DNA of 64,000 nucleotides from JBEKIK01 sp963845975 (GCA_963845975.1 CAWJUD010000002.1:682001-746000), one strand, 5' to 3'; shown: positions 1 through 8,939, counted from the first letter of the stretch. Program-made: numbers and translations. Notes: generated by a model from the sequence alone, not told the origin.

Positions 1-45
1 CTTCTGAATGCCATTCAGACGCTCTCCCAACTGAGCTAATCCCCC
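1..45 (-). tRNA. tRNA-Ala(GGC), 3' part cut off by the window start
   Basis: Read on the minus strand from 45 downwards, the sequence folds as the 5' half of a tRNA. The acceptor strand is GGGGGAT, followed by TA, a GCTC/GAGC D-stem, and an anticodon stem TCTGA/TCAGA around the loop ATGGCAT. Loop positions 34-36 are GGC, which reads alanine codons GCC/GCU. The variable loop, T arm and 3' acceptor strand lie outside the window. Confidence 0.93.
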
Positions 46-326
46 TTAAACCGTTCTCCGGCATTTGTGTGACAGAAACCGGCAAATGCAACTGGGTAAA
101 CTCTAAATAGTTTACTTTCAAGAATTATACACGATAGCAAAAACCCATTTGATCTACCAGGGTCTAACACTGATAAAAAATTGGGGCTGGAATGTGGAAT
201 ATTGTTTGTTGCTTAATTCCTAAAACGCACGCTTTATTCTCCTGACCCGCCATTAGTATTATCTACTCGGCCGACTTTGCAAACCCCGGCTTTACCTATC
301 GGCCGACCTTGGGTATCTTTCACAAC

Positions 327-1085
327 ATGCATCCACGGTTTTTCCGAATATGTTTTTTGCTTTTAGCCGGGCTGAGCCTGGGTACAGTCTCATTCGCGGC
401 GGATTTCCGCGTGGAAAACCGCGTTTATTCGGGCAATAATAAACAGCCCGACAGTCAAAGCACCACGATATTTCAACATGCATTCGTCTACGATTTTCTG
501 CAAAAACCGCCTGAAACCATCGTCTTCGATAAAACCGCCGGGCGATTTGTTATTCTCGACGACGCCCGGCAGGTTCGCAGCGAACTGACCACGCAAGAAT
601 TGGAGAACTTCACGCAGAAGTTGAAAGAGCGGGCCGGAAAAGAACAAGATCCGCTCGCCCAATTCTTTGCCGAACCGAGTTTTGAAGAACGTTACGACCC
701 TTCCCGCCGTGAATTGATACTGTCGAGCGACCTGGTGAATTATAAAGCGATTATAACCTCGGCCGACAATGCGGTTGTCTCTCAATACCGCGAATTCTCC
801 GATTGGTACGCCAGGCTGAACGCCATCCCTATTTTCGGATCTCGCCCCCCCTTTGCACGGTTCAAGCTAAACGAAGCCCTGGCCCGGCGCGAGGCCGTCG
901 CCCGAGAGGTGGTCTTAACCATAACCGTGGTCAAGGAGGGAAAAACTCATCCCGCCACCGTGCGCAGCGAGCATCTTCTCAGCCTAACGCTCGCCCCTGC
1001 CGACGTGGAGCGTATCGATCGCGCACGGAAATCAATGACCGCCTACAAACCGGTTTCCTTCGACAAGTATCGGCAGGCTAAATAA
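327..1085 (+). CDS. Secreted hypothetical protein
   Basis: I do not recognise a named family. From the ATG at 327 the protein is 252 residues and starts with MHPR, a hydrophobic stretch and an alanine-rich end (about residues 4-24), which is a typical Sec signal peptide. The same frame has an ATG at 309, but that adds six residues ahead of the signal peptide and is less likely. The mature part is mixed alpha/beta and soluble, with no further membrane segment and no cysteine pattern. It ends 50 bp before a large foldback element and shares no clear operon with its neighbours. Function unknown; export to the periplasm or beyond is inferred from the leader. Confidence 0.75.
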   Translation: MHPRFFRICFLLLAGLSLGTVSFAADFRVENRVYSGNNKQPDSQSTTIFQHAFVYDFLQKPPETIVFDKTAGRFVILDDARQVRSELTTQELENFTQKLKERAGKEQDPLAQFFAEPSFEERYDPSRRELILSSDLVNYKAIITSADNAVVSQYREFSDWYARLNAIPIFGSRPPFARFKLNEALARREAVAREVVLTITVVKEGKTHPATVRSEHLLSLTLAPADVERIDRARKSMTAYKPVSFDKYRQAK

Positions 1086-1133
1086 GGGCGGCTTTTACGC
1101 GCCTGTTTTTCTCTTATAATGGCGCCTGATCGC

Positions 1134-1289
1134 TAACCCGCATTTCTCACTAGGCCTATACGTTTACAGGACAGTGTGCCACTGCTTCGCAGAAGCAGTG
1201 CTTGCTCGAATTGCTATTCACTGCTTGACGTACGTCAGGGCACCGACCGAAGGTTGGTCGTGGCACACGATGGTGAGAAATGCGGGCTA
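1134..1289. repeat. Nested inverted-repeat (foldback) element
   Basis: A 17-bp inverted repeat with one mismatch (1134-1150 against 1273-1289) encloses a second one, GTGTGCCAC (1174-1182) against GTGGCACAC (1260-1268). Inside are further hairpins: CACTGCTT..AAGCAGTG near 1181-1200, the palindrome TGACGTACGTCA near 1226, and CGACC..GGTCG near 1244-1260. The ends resemble the GTGCCA/TGGCAC-bounded elements at 52048 and 61450. No coding sequence is visible in it. The downstream gene's ribosome site follows 15 bp later. Confidence 0.75.
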
Positions 1290-1317
1290 ATGTCATTCGA
1301 CACAGGAGGATCAGTTT

Positions 1318-2280
1318 ATGTCGTGCATTACAAATGGGTTAGGAATATTGTTCCTAATATTTCTTTCGATTATTTTCTTTACACAAGCTGATCAATCCCT
1401 TGCCCAGGTGACCGTGGAAAAATCGCCCAACGGCGCAATTGTGAAGATCGACGGCCAACTATTCGCCGAATACCTGATGGTTTCCGGAGGCAAGCCGATC
1501 TTGTGGCCCATCATTGGCCCCACCGGCAAACCTATGACCCGGGCCTATCCCATGACAAAAGACGACCCAAAGGAGAAAACCGATCACCCGCACCACCGCT
1601 CGCTGTGGTTTACGCACGGGAATGTAAACGGAATTGATTTTTGGACCGAAAAAAAAGGCAATGGCGCCATAAAACATCGCGATTTTGCCAAACTGGAAAG
1701 TGGAAAAAACGGCCTGATCATTACCAACAACGACTGGCTCTCATCCGATGGAAATCGCCAATGCGAAGATCAGCGCACCTTGCGTTTCGGCGCCGAGACG
1801 GATTGCCGCTGGATCGATTTCGGCATCACTATCCAAGCCTTGGATAAGCCGGTAACCTTCGGCGATACGAAAGAGGGCACTTTCGGGCTGCGCCTGGCCG
1901 AAACCCTTAGCGTGGACGCCAAGCAAGGCGGGCAAATCGTCAATAGCAACGGGCTACTGGATAATAACACTTGGGGGAAGGCTGCCGATTGGGTCGATTG
2001 TCACGGTCCGCTGGATGGCCAAACGGTCGGGATCGCCATCCTCAATCACCCCCGTAGTTTCGGCTATCCAACATATTGGCATGTCCGTAGTTACGGCCTG
2101 TTTGCTGCAAATCCTTTTGGATTGCGAGACTTCAGCGGCGACCAGAAAAAAAACGGCTCTTATACAATCCAACCTGGAAAACGAATTGCATTGCGATATC
2201 GAGTGCTATTTCACCTGGGCGATGAAAAGGCCGGCAAGGTAGCCGAGGCTTTTTCGAGCTATGCCAAACTGGAAGAATAG
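1318..2280 (+). CDS. DUF6807/PmoA family protein, exported
   Basis: A 320-residue protein with an N-terminal hydrophobic leader (about residues 8-29, ending ...SLAQ). The body matches the DUF6807 family, often labelled PmoA-like. Recognisable family signatures are GPTG..MTR..P near residue 65, the histidine cluster DHPHHRSLWF near residue 90, GIDFW near 107, and the late NHP..FGYPTYWHVRSYGLFAANPFG segment near 240. Members are common in Planctomycetota and Bacteroidota next to sugar-degradation genes. The biochemical role is not established, and the methane-oxygenase label comes from annotation rather than from shown activity. An AGGAGG ribosome site at 1304-1309 fixes the start. The gene stands alone here. 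Confidence 0.88.
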   Translation: MSCITNGLGILFLIFLSIIFFTQADQSLAQVTVEKSPNGAIVKIDGQLFAEYLMVSGGKPILWPIIGPTGKPMTRAYPMTKDDPKEKTDHPHHRSLWFTHGNVNGIDFWTEKKGNGAIKHRDFAKLESGKNGLIITNNDWLSSDGNRQCEDQRTLRFGAETDCRWIDFGITIQALDKPVTFGDTKEGTFGLRLAETLSVDAKQGGQIVNSNGLLDNNTWGKAADWVDCHGPLDGQTVGIAILNHPRSFGYPTYWHVRSYGLFAANPFGLRDFSGDQKKNGSYTIQPGKRIALRYRVLFHLGDEKAGKVAEAFSSYAKLEE

Positions 2281-2578
2281 GAAATTTGCAGTATAAATCG
2301 CGATTTTATAGGCAGCCTGGGGACTTTAATAAAAAGTTCTTTTAGGCCGTAACTCTGCTGTTGTCGGAAACGTATCCGATTGGCATCTTGCAACTTAGAA
2401 ATGCAAACTAAATTTTTTGTTCAATTTCCGGGTTGAAAAGCTTTAAATCCTAGAGCGAATTTATCCATCCATTTTGCCGATAGCTTCCAGTATCGGTATT
2501 CAACCTATTTTATCTCACCTGTTTGGAGGCCTATATCTATCTCAGTCTCCATGTAATTCCAGGAGTATATAACCAGAT

Positions 2579-2875
2579 ATGTTTACTCGTTTTTACCAAA
2601 TTGACAACGTGAACGATCTTCGGGAATATATCAACATCACCCTATGTGAGTATTATGAACTTCAAAACGGGGCATTCCAAATGACAGAACAGATATTAGT
2701 CCGGGCAGGTAAACCATGCGGGATCTACTTTTGCCTGAACGGCCCCCGCGCGGTTCAATTTTCCGCCATTTGGGAAACTGATCGGAACCAAATCTTGTTT
2801 TACGGTCCTCAAGGCGAACGTTTTCTGAAAACCCAATTATTAGAAGCCCCTGCATTAGAGTATGCCGCCGCATAA
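2579..2875 (+). CDS. Small hypothetical protein (98 aa)
   Basis: A 98-residue soluble protein without signal peptide or membrane segment; no family recognised. It has an AGGAG ribosome site at 2561-2565, a little far (13 nt) from the ATG. The sequence is well balanced and contains two cysteines in a GKPCGIYFCLNGPRAVQF stretch followed by a predicted beta strand pair. It lies 177 bp upstream of csrA on the same strand, but the long spacer argues against tight coupling. The about 300 bp upstream (2281-2578) are AT-rich with no gene that I can support. Confidence 0.65.
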   Translation: MFTRFYQIDNVNDLREYINITLCEYYELQNGAFQMTEQILVRAGKPCGIYFCLNGPRAVQFSAIWETDRNQILFYGPQGERFLKTQLLEAPALEYAAA

Positions 2876-3052
2876 CCGGCAGACACTGAAATCACGCGAC
2901 AACAACAAGAAAAATAATCATGAGATACAAATGCATCTTAGACCAGACATCCCTGCCATAAATTTGTGTCGAGCCAATGGAAAAAGGCCGGCTTGACAGG
3001 CTTGTAACAATAATAAACATTCATATAGTATCATACCGACACGGAGGTTTAT

Positions 3053-3241
3053 ATGCTTGTCCTTTCCCGACGAGAAAGCGAGCGAATAAAGCTCGGTAAT
3101 TCCATAGTTTTAACGGTAATTCGCATATCCGGAGATCGCGTCAGGCTGGGAATCGAGGCCCCGCCGGATGTATTGGTATTGCGCGAGGAACTGCAAACAA
3201 AACAGGCTGCCAATGCCCTGCCCGTGTCATCTACAACTTGA
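3053..3241 (+). CDS. csrA: Carbon storage regulator CsrA
   Basis: A 62-residue RNA-binding global regulator. It starts MLVLSRRESERI and carries the core ISGDRVRLGIEAPPDVLVLREE, the standard CsrA signature, including the first-strand LSRR and the second-half VRLGI..P..V.V.REE residues that form the RNA-binding face. CsrA dimers bind GGA motifs in mRNA leaders and change translation or stability. A GGAGG ribosome site sits just before the ATG, which could also allow autoregulation (inference). A short C-terminal tail (QTKQAANALPVSSTT) is disordered. The gene is monocistronic and is followed by a clear hairpin terminator at 3299-3326. Confidence 0.96.
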   Translation: MLVLSRRESERIKLGNSIVLTVIRISGDRVRLGIEAPPDVLVLREELQTKQAANALPVSSTT

Positions 3242-3298
3242 TATTGACGCCTTTAGCACAAGAACAAAACCTCTATTTATCCTGCCGCAGTTATTTAG

Positions 3299-3326
3299 CC
3301 CGCCGTGAATACACGACGGGTTTTTT
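3299..3326 (+). terminator. Rho-independent terminator of csrA, member of the AATA-loop palindrome family
   Basis: The stem CCCGCCGTG (3299-3307) pairs with CACGACGGG (3312-3320) with one C-A mismatch. The loop is AATA and six T follow (3321-3326). The hairpin core GTG-AATA-CAC recurs at about six other places in the window. Confidence 0.85.
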
Positions 3327-3772
3327 AGGCATCCCCCTCTCACCTCATTAACTGCGGCCAAAACACGTAATCGGCTTAATCCATGCGCATTTAATAACCG
3401 CACTATTCGCCCATATTTTCAGCGCGGTTGGTGTTTAGATTTAAAGCGAGAAAGATAATAACTACTTTTCCAGAGGCGCCGGTATTTCTCGCTTCCGACC
3501 CGGTTGCCGTGTCCTTGCGGCATTTTGGCCCACCGGGCATTCTGAACCTATCTAAATGTCCAGTCTCCATCTGGCAGAGGACTAGATACAAGGCTCTGTC
3601 TTGTTTTACCTACTGAAATCCTGTTTAGGATAGGCTCTTGGAAGTTTCTATCAAAACCTGGCAACACTTTACTCCGGCACGGGATTTCGACCGCCGGAAA
3701 GGGGGTCGTTCTTAGAAAATCGATGGTTTTGCTAGAGTCCCTTATAAGGGCCCGTTGGTTTACACTCGCGAT
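3327..3772. other. Intergenic region, no gene seen
   Basis: About 450 bp between csrA and the next small gene. Short open frames exist on both strands but none has a ribosome site or a recognisable protein pattern. Confidence 0.6.
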
Positions 3773-3994
3773 TCAGAGTTTATTGCGCGGACGAATTGCG
3801 CCGGTCAGGCCGCTGTAATCCGACCTGTCTTCCGGATGCCATAAAGGCTCGCCCCGCAAAACTCGTTGCGCTAACACGTCTAACTTTGCCTTTGAGCCGG
3901 CTGGCGCATCAGTGGCATTGAACCCACCAGTCGTCACCGGCGCAAAGTCCTCGTCGTGACCGCACTCCAAAATCGCTTCAAACACGTTACGCAT
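3773..3994 (-). CDS. Small conserved-looking hypothetical protein (73 aa)
   Basis: A 73-residue soluble protein. The C-terminal half, with LDVLAQRVLRGEPLWHPEDR followed by SDYSGLTGAIRPR, is strongly reminiscent of a short planctomycete protein type of unknown function, from memory and not searched. A GGAG ribosome site lies at about 4006-4009 upstream of the ATG at 3994. No signal peptide, no membrane segment and no known catalytic motif. It is flanked on both sides by 450-500 bp of apparently non-coding DNA. Confidence 0.65.
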   Translation of the reverse strand: MRNVFEAILECGHDEDFAPVTTGGFNATDAPAGSKAKLDVLAQRVLRGEPLWHPEDRSDYSGLTGAIRPRNKL

Positions 3995-4496
3995 GAAAAT
4001 TATACTCCATCGAAAAACTAAACTTTAAATTATCCAGCCCGCCCAAAATCGTCACCGCGACACGGTCGCAAGTGATGGCTGGACTCGTCCCCCAAGGCGC
4101 CATAGTTGTCGGATCTATTGAGTACGGGGACCATCCGATTTGGCAGGATGGCGCATATCAATTAAAACACTTAATTATCCCTGTAATACACATAAAGTCA
4201 AGTAATTAATTTGAAAAAATACATTTCAAGGTTATGTTTTTTGAGATCCCTTTATGATTACCTCCCAACTTAAGAATATGGCTAATTTGCAATGACTTTA
4301 TGGTGTACTAATCCATAAAGCCATTATTTTATTTTCGTACGTAAGCAAACTTTCTTATGTTCAACTTGATGGTTTTTTTAAATTAGTCTGGTAGCCCGGA
4401 CAGGTAACATGTTTTTTTCTGCCGAAAAGCAAAAAATCCGGTAAAGAAACCACCCAAGCCATCGAATCGAGGGGTGTTATCCCGAAAGCCTGCCGC
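3995..4496. other. AT-rich intergenic region with one small hairpin
   Basis: No supported gene. The only structure is a hairpin CTTTATGG (4296-4303) / CCATAAAG (4313-4320), followed by a T-rich stretch on the plus strand. No gene on the plus strand immediately precedes it, so its role is unclear. Confidence 0.5.
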
Positions 4497-5531
4497 TTAT
4501 TGGGTATTTTCGTACCGACCAAATACCATCCGACCGGCGCTGGTCTGGAGCACGCTGGTAACGGCGACGTTAATGTTTTCGTTGATATACTCCCGGCCGC
4601 CTTCAATCACCACCATGGTTCCGTCTTCCAGATAACCCACGCCTTGCCCGGGTTCTTCGCCGGCCTTGATAATGCGGACCTGGATATGTTCGCCCGGTAA
4701 AAATACCGGTTTTAGGGCATTGGCCAGGTCGTTGAAATTGATCACCGGAACGCCTTGCAATTTGGCGATTTTATTGAGGTTGTAATCGTTGGTAATCAGT
4801 TTCCCCTGCAAATGCTTGGCTAGGGCGATCAGTTTCAGGTCCACGGCCTGGTCTGCAAACTCCGGCAATTCCCGGTCGTATATTTCCATGTCTATGTTTG
4901 TATTGGCCCGCATGCGGTTGAGGATATCCAATCCGCGCCGCCCTCGCCCGCGACGGAGCCGATCGGAACTGTCGGCTATGGCCTGCAATTCGCCTATGAC
5001 GAACTTGGGCATGATCAGTTTGCCGTCGATGATATCGGTTTCCACCACGTCGGCGATCCGCCCGTCAATAACCACGCTGGTGTCCAAGATGCACGGTTTG
5101 AGCCCCTTGACCTCTTTGGCAAACTCCACATAAGGTATGATAAACCGGAAATCATTCTTAGTTTGCATCAACAAGCTGATGCAGATGTAACATACCACAA
5201 GCCCCAGCAGCAACTGAATCGGATCGTGGAGTTTTTTCATCACACTGTATTGCCAGACCGGAACCAAGGCCAGGTTGAGTACATAGGTCATAAATAAACC
5301 CACGATCAATCCAAAATACACGGACGTGATCGTGTCCAGCCTTTTTTTCCGGTTTAAAATATCCAATCCGATCACAACCAGTGCGAATACCATCATCCCC
5401 CCAAATACCACCCATCCCATCGATTCCGAATCTTTGGGAATAATCTGATTTTGGATCCCGGTTTGAATAAACACCGCACTAAGTCCGGCCGCCACCAGCA
5501 CGAAAACACAACGTAAAATAAATAGGCCCAT
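4497..5531 (-). CDS. PIN/TRAM domain membrane protein (YacL type)
   Basis: A 344-residue protein. The N-terminal part (about 1-125) has four hydrophobic segments. A PIN nuclease domain follows at about 145-265 with the acidic residues expected for metal binding: D150 in LDTSVVIDGR, E181 in VIGELQ, D231 and D249 in TNDYNLNK. The C-terminal TRAM domain (about 275-340, PGEHIQVRI...GVGYLEDGTMVV) is an RNA-binding fold. This is the architecture of Bacillus YacL and its relatives. The PIN active site looks intact, so an RNA nuclease anchored to the membrane is likely, though the substrate is unknown. The gene is divergent from the phosphohexomutase, with 135 bp of AT-rich DNA between the two starts. 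Confidence 0.92.
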   Translation of the reverse strand: MGLFILRCVFVLVAAGLSAVFIQTGIQNQIIPKDSESMGWVVFGGMMVFALVVIGLDILNRKKRLDTITSVYFGLIVGLFMTYVLNLALVPVWQYSVMKKLHDPIQLLLGLVVCYICISLLMQTKNDFRFIIPYVEFAKEVKGLKPCILDTSVVIDGRIADVVETDIIDGKLIMPKFVIGELQAIADSSDRLRRGRGRRGLDILNRMRANTNIDMEIYDRELPEFADQAVDLKLIALAKHLQGKLITNDYNLNKIAKLQGVPVINFNDLANALKPVFLPGEHIQVRIIKAGEEPGQGVGYLEDGTMVVIEGGREYINENINVAVTSVLQTSAGRMVFGRYENTQ

Positions 5532-5666
5532 ATATGCACTTAAACCTAATGAAAAATATGTATAATATTCCCTTCTAAGATTTATATCATTTTAAATATA
5601 CAGTCCTAATAGTGGAATGGCTATCCCCCCTTTTCACTTGACTGCTTTCAGGAAACAGTAACAGTC

Positions 5667-7483
5667 ATGATTGACTCAAGCAATGAGAGCCTGGCACAAG
5701 CACTAGAACAATTGAAAACCGCCAGCCGGGAGGGAAAACTCTCGCCCGCCGCGGTTAAAAATATCCGTAAATGGCTTACCGAGCCATACTTGGCCGAATA
5801 CGCCCCCCAGGTCGCCCAGCACATATCGGCCTGCCGTTGGAAGGAACTCGACGACGCCTTTTGGACCGTAATTCCCTTCGGCACCGGCGGCCGCCGCGGC
5901 CGGATGTATCCTATCGGTTGTAACGCTATTAACGATCGTACCATCGGCGAAAGTGCCCAGGGGCTTGCCGACTACGTCCAACAGCAGGTCAAAAACACCC
6001 CCCTTTCTTGTGCCATCGCCTACGACACCCGGCATCAATCCAGGCATTTCGCCGAACTCTGCGCGAGATCATGGCTGCTGCCGGGTTTACGGTCTATTTC
6101 CTCGACGGATACCGCAGCACGCCCGAGTTGTCCTTTGCCGTGCGATATAAAAAGTGCGATTGCGGCATTATAATCACCGCCAGTCACAATCCGCCCTCCG
6201 ATAACGCGGTGAAGGTCTATTGGTCCTCCGGCGGGCAGCTTCTGTCCCCCCACGATACGGCATCAATCCGCTGTATGCAGAAGGTAACTAGTATCCAGCG
6301 CATCTCCTTTGCCGAAGGTCTTTCGTCCGGCAAAATCATTTATTGCCAAGAGGAAGTCGACCCGGCCTTTATTTCAGCCGTGTTAAAGCAGAGCATTGCC
6401 GGTCCCAGGGACCTGAAGATCATCTATTCGCCCTTGCATGGCGTAGGGGCCTCGGCCGTCTGCCCTGTCTTGGAACAGGCCGGATTCAAGGACGTCGAGG
6501 TCTTTGCCCCGCATGCCGCCCCCGACGGCGATTTCCCCAATGTCCCCAAGCACATCGCCAATCCCGAAAATGCCGCGGTTTTCGATGCCATCATCGATCG
6601 GGCCAAACAGATCGGCGCCGATCTGATCCTGGCCACCGACCCCGATTGCGACCGGCTGGGCTGCGCTATCCCCAAATCGCAGGCCCATAATGCCCCCTGG
6701 GTAACGCTCACCGGCAACCAGATCGGCTCGCTCTTGGCCGAGTTTTTACTCAATTTTATGCAGGTGGCCGGTCATCTTACCTCCGGCCATTACATCGTAA
6801 AAACCCTGGTCACAACCGAACTCATGCGCCGCATTGCCGACCATTATGGCGTGCACACCTATGGCAATCTCCTGGTAGGATTCAAATACATCGGCGGCGA
6901 AATGGACTACCGCGGTCCGGAACGCTTCGTCCTGGGGGCCGAGGAATCGTACGGCTTCCTGATCGGCGATCACGCCCGCGACAAAGATGCCGCCGTGGCT
7001 TCGCTGCTCCTGGCCGAACTGGCCGCCCGGGCAAAGGCCGAAGGCGAAACCCTGTACGAAAAGCTCGACGACCTGTTCCGCCAACACGGCTGCCATTCCG
7101 AGAGCCAACTAAACGTGCAAATGCCCGGCGAAAAGGGCATGGAAGACATGGCCGCTTTGATGGCCAAATTCCACGGCGCCCCGCCAAAAAGCATCGCCGG
7201 CCTGAATCTCGTCCAATCCCGCGATTATCTTGCCCGCAAGATCATCGCCCCTGACGGCGCTTCTAAACGCCTCGACGGCCCAAAGGGCGACCTGGTGATC
7301 CTCGATCTGGAAGGCGGCAATTACGTGGCCGTCCGCCCCTCGGGCACCGAACCCAAGGTGAAATTCTACATGTTCGCCTTCGACCCGCCCGACGCCTCCG
7401 CCAACCTCGATTCCATCAAATCCGCCCAAGCCAAACGCCTGAAGGCCATGGAAGCCGACCTAAAAGCCTTTTCCGGCGTATAA
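5667..7483 (+). CDS. Phosphoglucomutase/phosphomannomutase family protein, interrupted by one frameshift
   Basis: An alpha-D-phosphohexomutase, interconverting hexose 1- and 6-phosphates in the cytoplasm. All four domains are present over about 605 codons, the usual length for the long subgroup. Visible are FGTGGRRGRMYPIG near residue 71, the phosphoserine loop TASHNPPSDNAVKVYW, the Mg-binding ATDPDCDRLG, the sugar-binding GAEESYGFLIGD and the C-terminal phosphate-binding SGTEPKVKFY. The frame changes at about 6061-6066: the sequence reads ELCAR then falls out of frame, while a neighbouring frame continues EIMAAAGFTVYFLDGYRS. One missing base in TGCGCGAGATC restores the whole protein. The ribosome site AGGAAA precedes the ATG at 5667. 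An assembly error is more likely than a true pseudogene, because both halves are well conserved. Confidence 0.9.
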
Positions 7484-7492
7484 AGCCCAATT

Positions 7493-7583
7493 GTTTAGTC
7501 CCCGTGAATACACGGCCCAAATATTAAGCCCCCATGAATACACAATCCACATATTTAACCCCCCGTGAATACACGGGGGGTTT
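7493..7583. repeat. Three tandem copies of the AATA-loop palindrome
   Basis: Three consecutive units start with TTTAG/TTAAG/TTTAA and contain CCCCGTGAATACACGG-type cores at about 7499-7517, 7528-7545 and 7559-7580. The third is a perfect 9-bp stem (7559-7567 / 7572-7580) with loop AATA followed by TTTG. It probably acts as terminator of the phosphohexomutase gene, and it lies directly before the ribosome site of the next gene. The middle copy is degenerate (CCCATGAATACACAAT). Confidence 0.8.
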
Positions 7584-7598
7584 GTGAGGAAAAACTCT

Positions 7599-7895
7599 AT
7601 GAACCATAGCATCCATAAAGTGGTCGCTTTTCAGATCATAGGTCCTTTTACTTTACTGGTGCGATTTGAAGACGCCACCGAGCAAAACATCGATTTTTCG
7701 CCCGTATTGTTTGGTGATCTTTTCGGGCCGTTGCAGGATATCTCTCTGTTCAATCAAGTGCGGATCGATCCCGAAGTCCATACACTGGTTTGGCCGAATG
7801 GCGCCGATTTCGATCCGGCAACACTCCACGATTGGCCCCATTATGCGGAAGAATTTGTCATGCGAATGAAGCAGTCTCAAACCGCTTCTATCTGA
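7599..7895 (+). CDS. DUF2442 domain protein
   Basis: A 98-residue protein matching DUF2442 along its whole length: F.LLVRFEDATEQNIDFSPVL in the first half, then FGPLQDISLFNQVRIDPEVH, TLVWPNGADFDPATLHDWP. The start at 7599 is preferred over a GTG at 7584 because TGAGGA at 7585-7590 is then the ribosome site. DUF2442 proteins are often partnered with a DUF4160 protein in toxin-antitoxin-like pairs; no such partner is visible here, so it is an orphan. Its leader lies in the third copy of the AATA-loop palindrome cluster. Confidence 0.9.
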   Translation: MNHSIHKVVAFQIIGPFTLLVRFEDATEQNIDFSPVLFGDLFGPLQDISLFNQVRIDPEVHTLVWPNGADFDPATLHDWPHYAEEFVMRMKQSQTASI

Positions 7896-7941
7896 CATTT
7901 GCCCGATTAGGCATCATCTCGACCAGATTTTGGCATCTATA

Positions 7942-7957
7942 CGTTTCACGTGACACA
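7942..7957. promoter_or_regulatory. parS-like site 1
   Basis: CGTTTCACGTGACACA matches the bacterial parS consensus TGTTTCACGTGAAACA at 14 of 16 positions, including the full CACGTG centre. It lies 17 bp from a nearly perfect second site. Confidence 0.55.
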
Positions 7958-7973
7958 TTCACTCCAAACTGCC

Positions 7974-7989
7974 TGTTTCACGTGAAACG
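7974..7989. promoter_or_regulatory. parS-like site 2 (15 of 16 consensus bases)
   Basis: TGTTTCACGTGAAACG differs from the ParB-binding consensus TGTTTCACGTGAAACA only in the last base. It lies 10 bp beyond the stop codon of the membrane protein gene at 7999-8760. ParB/Spo0J proteins load onto such sites near the replication origin in many phyla. No parA, parB or dnaA gene lies in this window. Confidence 0.72.
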
Positions 7990-7998
7990 GCCATTTTA

Positions 7999-8760
7999 CT
8001 ATCTCATCAGGTAATAAAAGATTTGCGGAATGAAAGAGCACATATTTAAGAGAAGGGCATTACAGACGCCAAGCCAATGCAGCCAGTCGCGCCTTGCTCC
8101 CCTAGTCAAATCCAAAATCGCTATCCACGCCAAAATAGCTGTTGGCAGTTCTTTGAAAAAAAATGTAGGCCACATGCTCGAAATATATAACCGAGGGACA
8201 AATGACACATTTCCAAAAATTAACAAATAAACGATCAGTAGGTAAATAACCAACCATGCCCTGAATTTGAAGAACAGTTTCCATCGCCCGCGTTCGGGGA
8301 TTCTTGATGCAAACCAAAAAAAGACGATCACTTGGACGACGGCACATGCAATATACAACATCTTAAAGGCCGTGTAGCTCATTATTGATAAGCCAAAGTG
8401 CCTGGCGCAAAGAACAATGATGCTATCCCTAATAGTTTCCGCCAAACCGGCAATTCCCAAATACATGAGTATCCAATGTCCAGGCTGGAAATAGCCTGGG
8501 GTGCGGTGATACATGACGTTCAGCAATATACTGGCGCCAACCATATCTGCCGCGCTAAGGATCACAAAAAGTATTCCTATACTCCAAGCGATCCACGGAA
8601 TTTGTAGATTTGCTGGGTCCATTATTGATGTATAAACTGACATCAATACCGCTGTAACCGTCATCAAGGCAAGCAGGTGGATAATCCCCAGGCGCGGCGG
8701 TTGCAAGTATTCAGGTGCCGGGATAAGAGATTCAGGTGATTGAACTGCGGCTTCTGCCAT
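7999..8760 (-). CDS. Multi-pass membrane protein of unknown function
   Basis: A 253-residue protein, taken from the ATG at 8760. A longer frame reaches 8916, but its extra residues are the translation of an intergenic palindrome (8845-8868), so they are not protein. About six to seven hydrophobic segments are spread from residue about 25 to the C-terminus, with short loops rich in R/K. No motif I recognise. The gene is enclosed by parS-like sites: two at its 3' side (7942-7989) and one upstream (8909-8924). No ribosome site is obvious at either start, so the precise N-terminus is uncertain. Confidence 0.7.
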   Translation of the reverse strand: MAEAAVQSPESLIPAPEYLQPPRLGIIHLLALMTVTAVLMSVYTSIMDPANLQIPWIAWSIGILFVILSAADMVGASILLNVMYHRTPGYFQPGHWILMYLGIAGLAETIRDSIIVLCARHFGLSIMSYTAFKMLYIACAVVQVIVFFWFASRIPERGRWKLFFKFRAWLVIYLLIVYLLIFGNVSFVPRLYISSMWPTFFFKELPTAILAWIAILDLTRGARRDWLHWLGVCNALLLNMCSFIPQIFYYLMR

Positions 8761-8844
8761 GCCATGGATTATCAGCCATTCTGATTTACCAGACAAGTAG
8801 TGATGTGGCCGACGTAGCAGGCGGCCGGGCGAGCGTGCAAGTGT

Positions 8845-8890
8845 GTTCCCACGCCGGAGCGTGGGAACAAGGCATCCTGCATCCGAGACG
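8845..8890. repeat. Two adjacent palindromes (GTTCCCACGC type)
   Basis: GTTCCCACGC (8845-8854) pairs perfectly with GCGTGGGAAC (8859-8868) around CGGA. A second hairpin GCATCC..GGATGC follows at about 8872-8896. The same GTTCCCACGC palindrome recurs at 53349-53373. Confidence 0.8.
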
Positions 8891-8908
8891 GATGCACCAC
8901 AATAACCC

Positions 8909-8924
8909 GGTTCCACGTGAAACC
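8909..8924. promoter_or_regulatory. parS-like site 3
   Basis: GGTTCCACGTGAAACC matches TGTTNCACGTGAAACA (position 5 is variable in Bacillus sites) except at the two outermost bases. It lies between the 3' end of the DUF1015 gene and the palindromes upstream of the membrane protein gene. Confidence 0.5.
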
Positions 8925-8939
8925 ACTATATCCAACTGG

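Noticed and set aside
7493..7583. Possible CRISPR-like array at the three AATA-loop units
   Set aside because: Units are adjacent hairpins with no constant-length spacers, and the same unit occurs singly elsewhere.
8761..8916. N-terminal 52 residues in the long frame of the membrane protein (SDAGCLVPTLRRGNTLA...)
   Set aside because: They are the translation of the GTTCCCACGC palindrome and its flanks, and are not protein-like.
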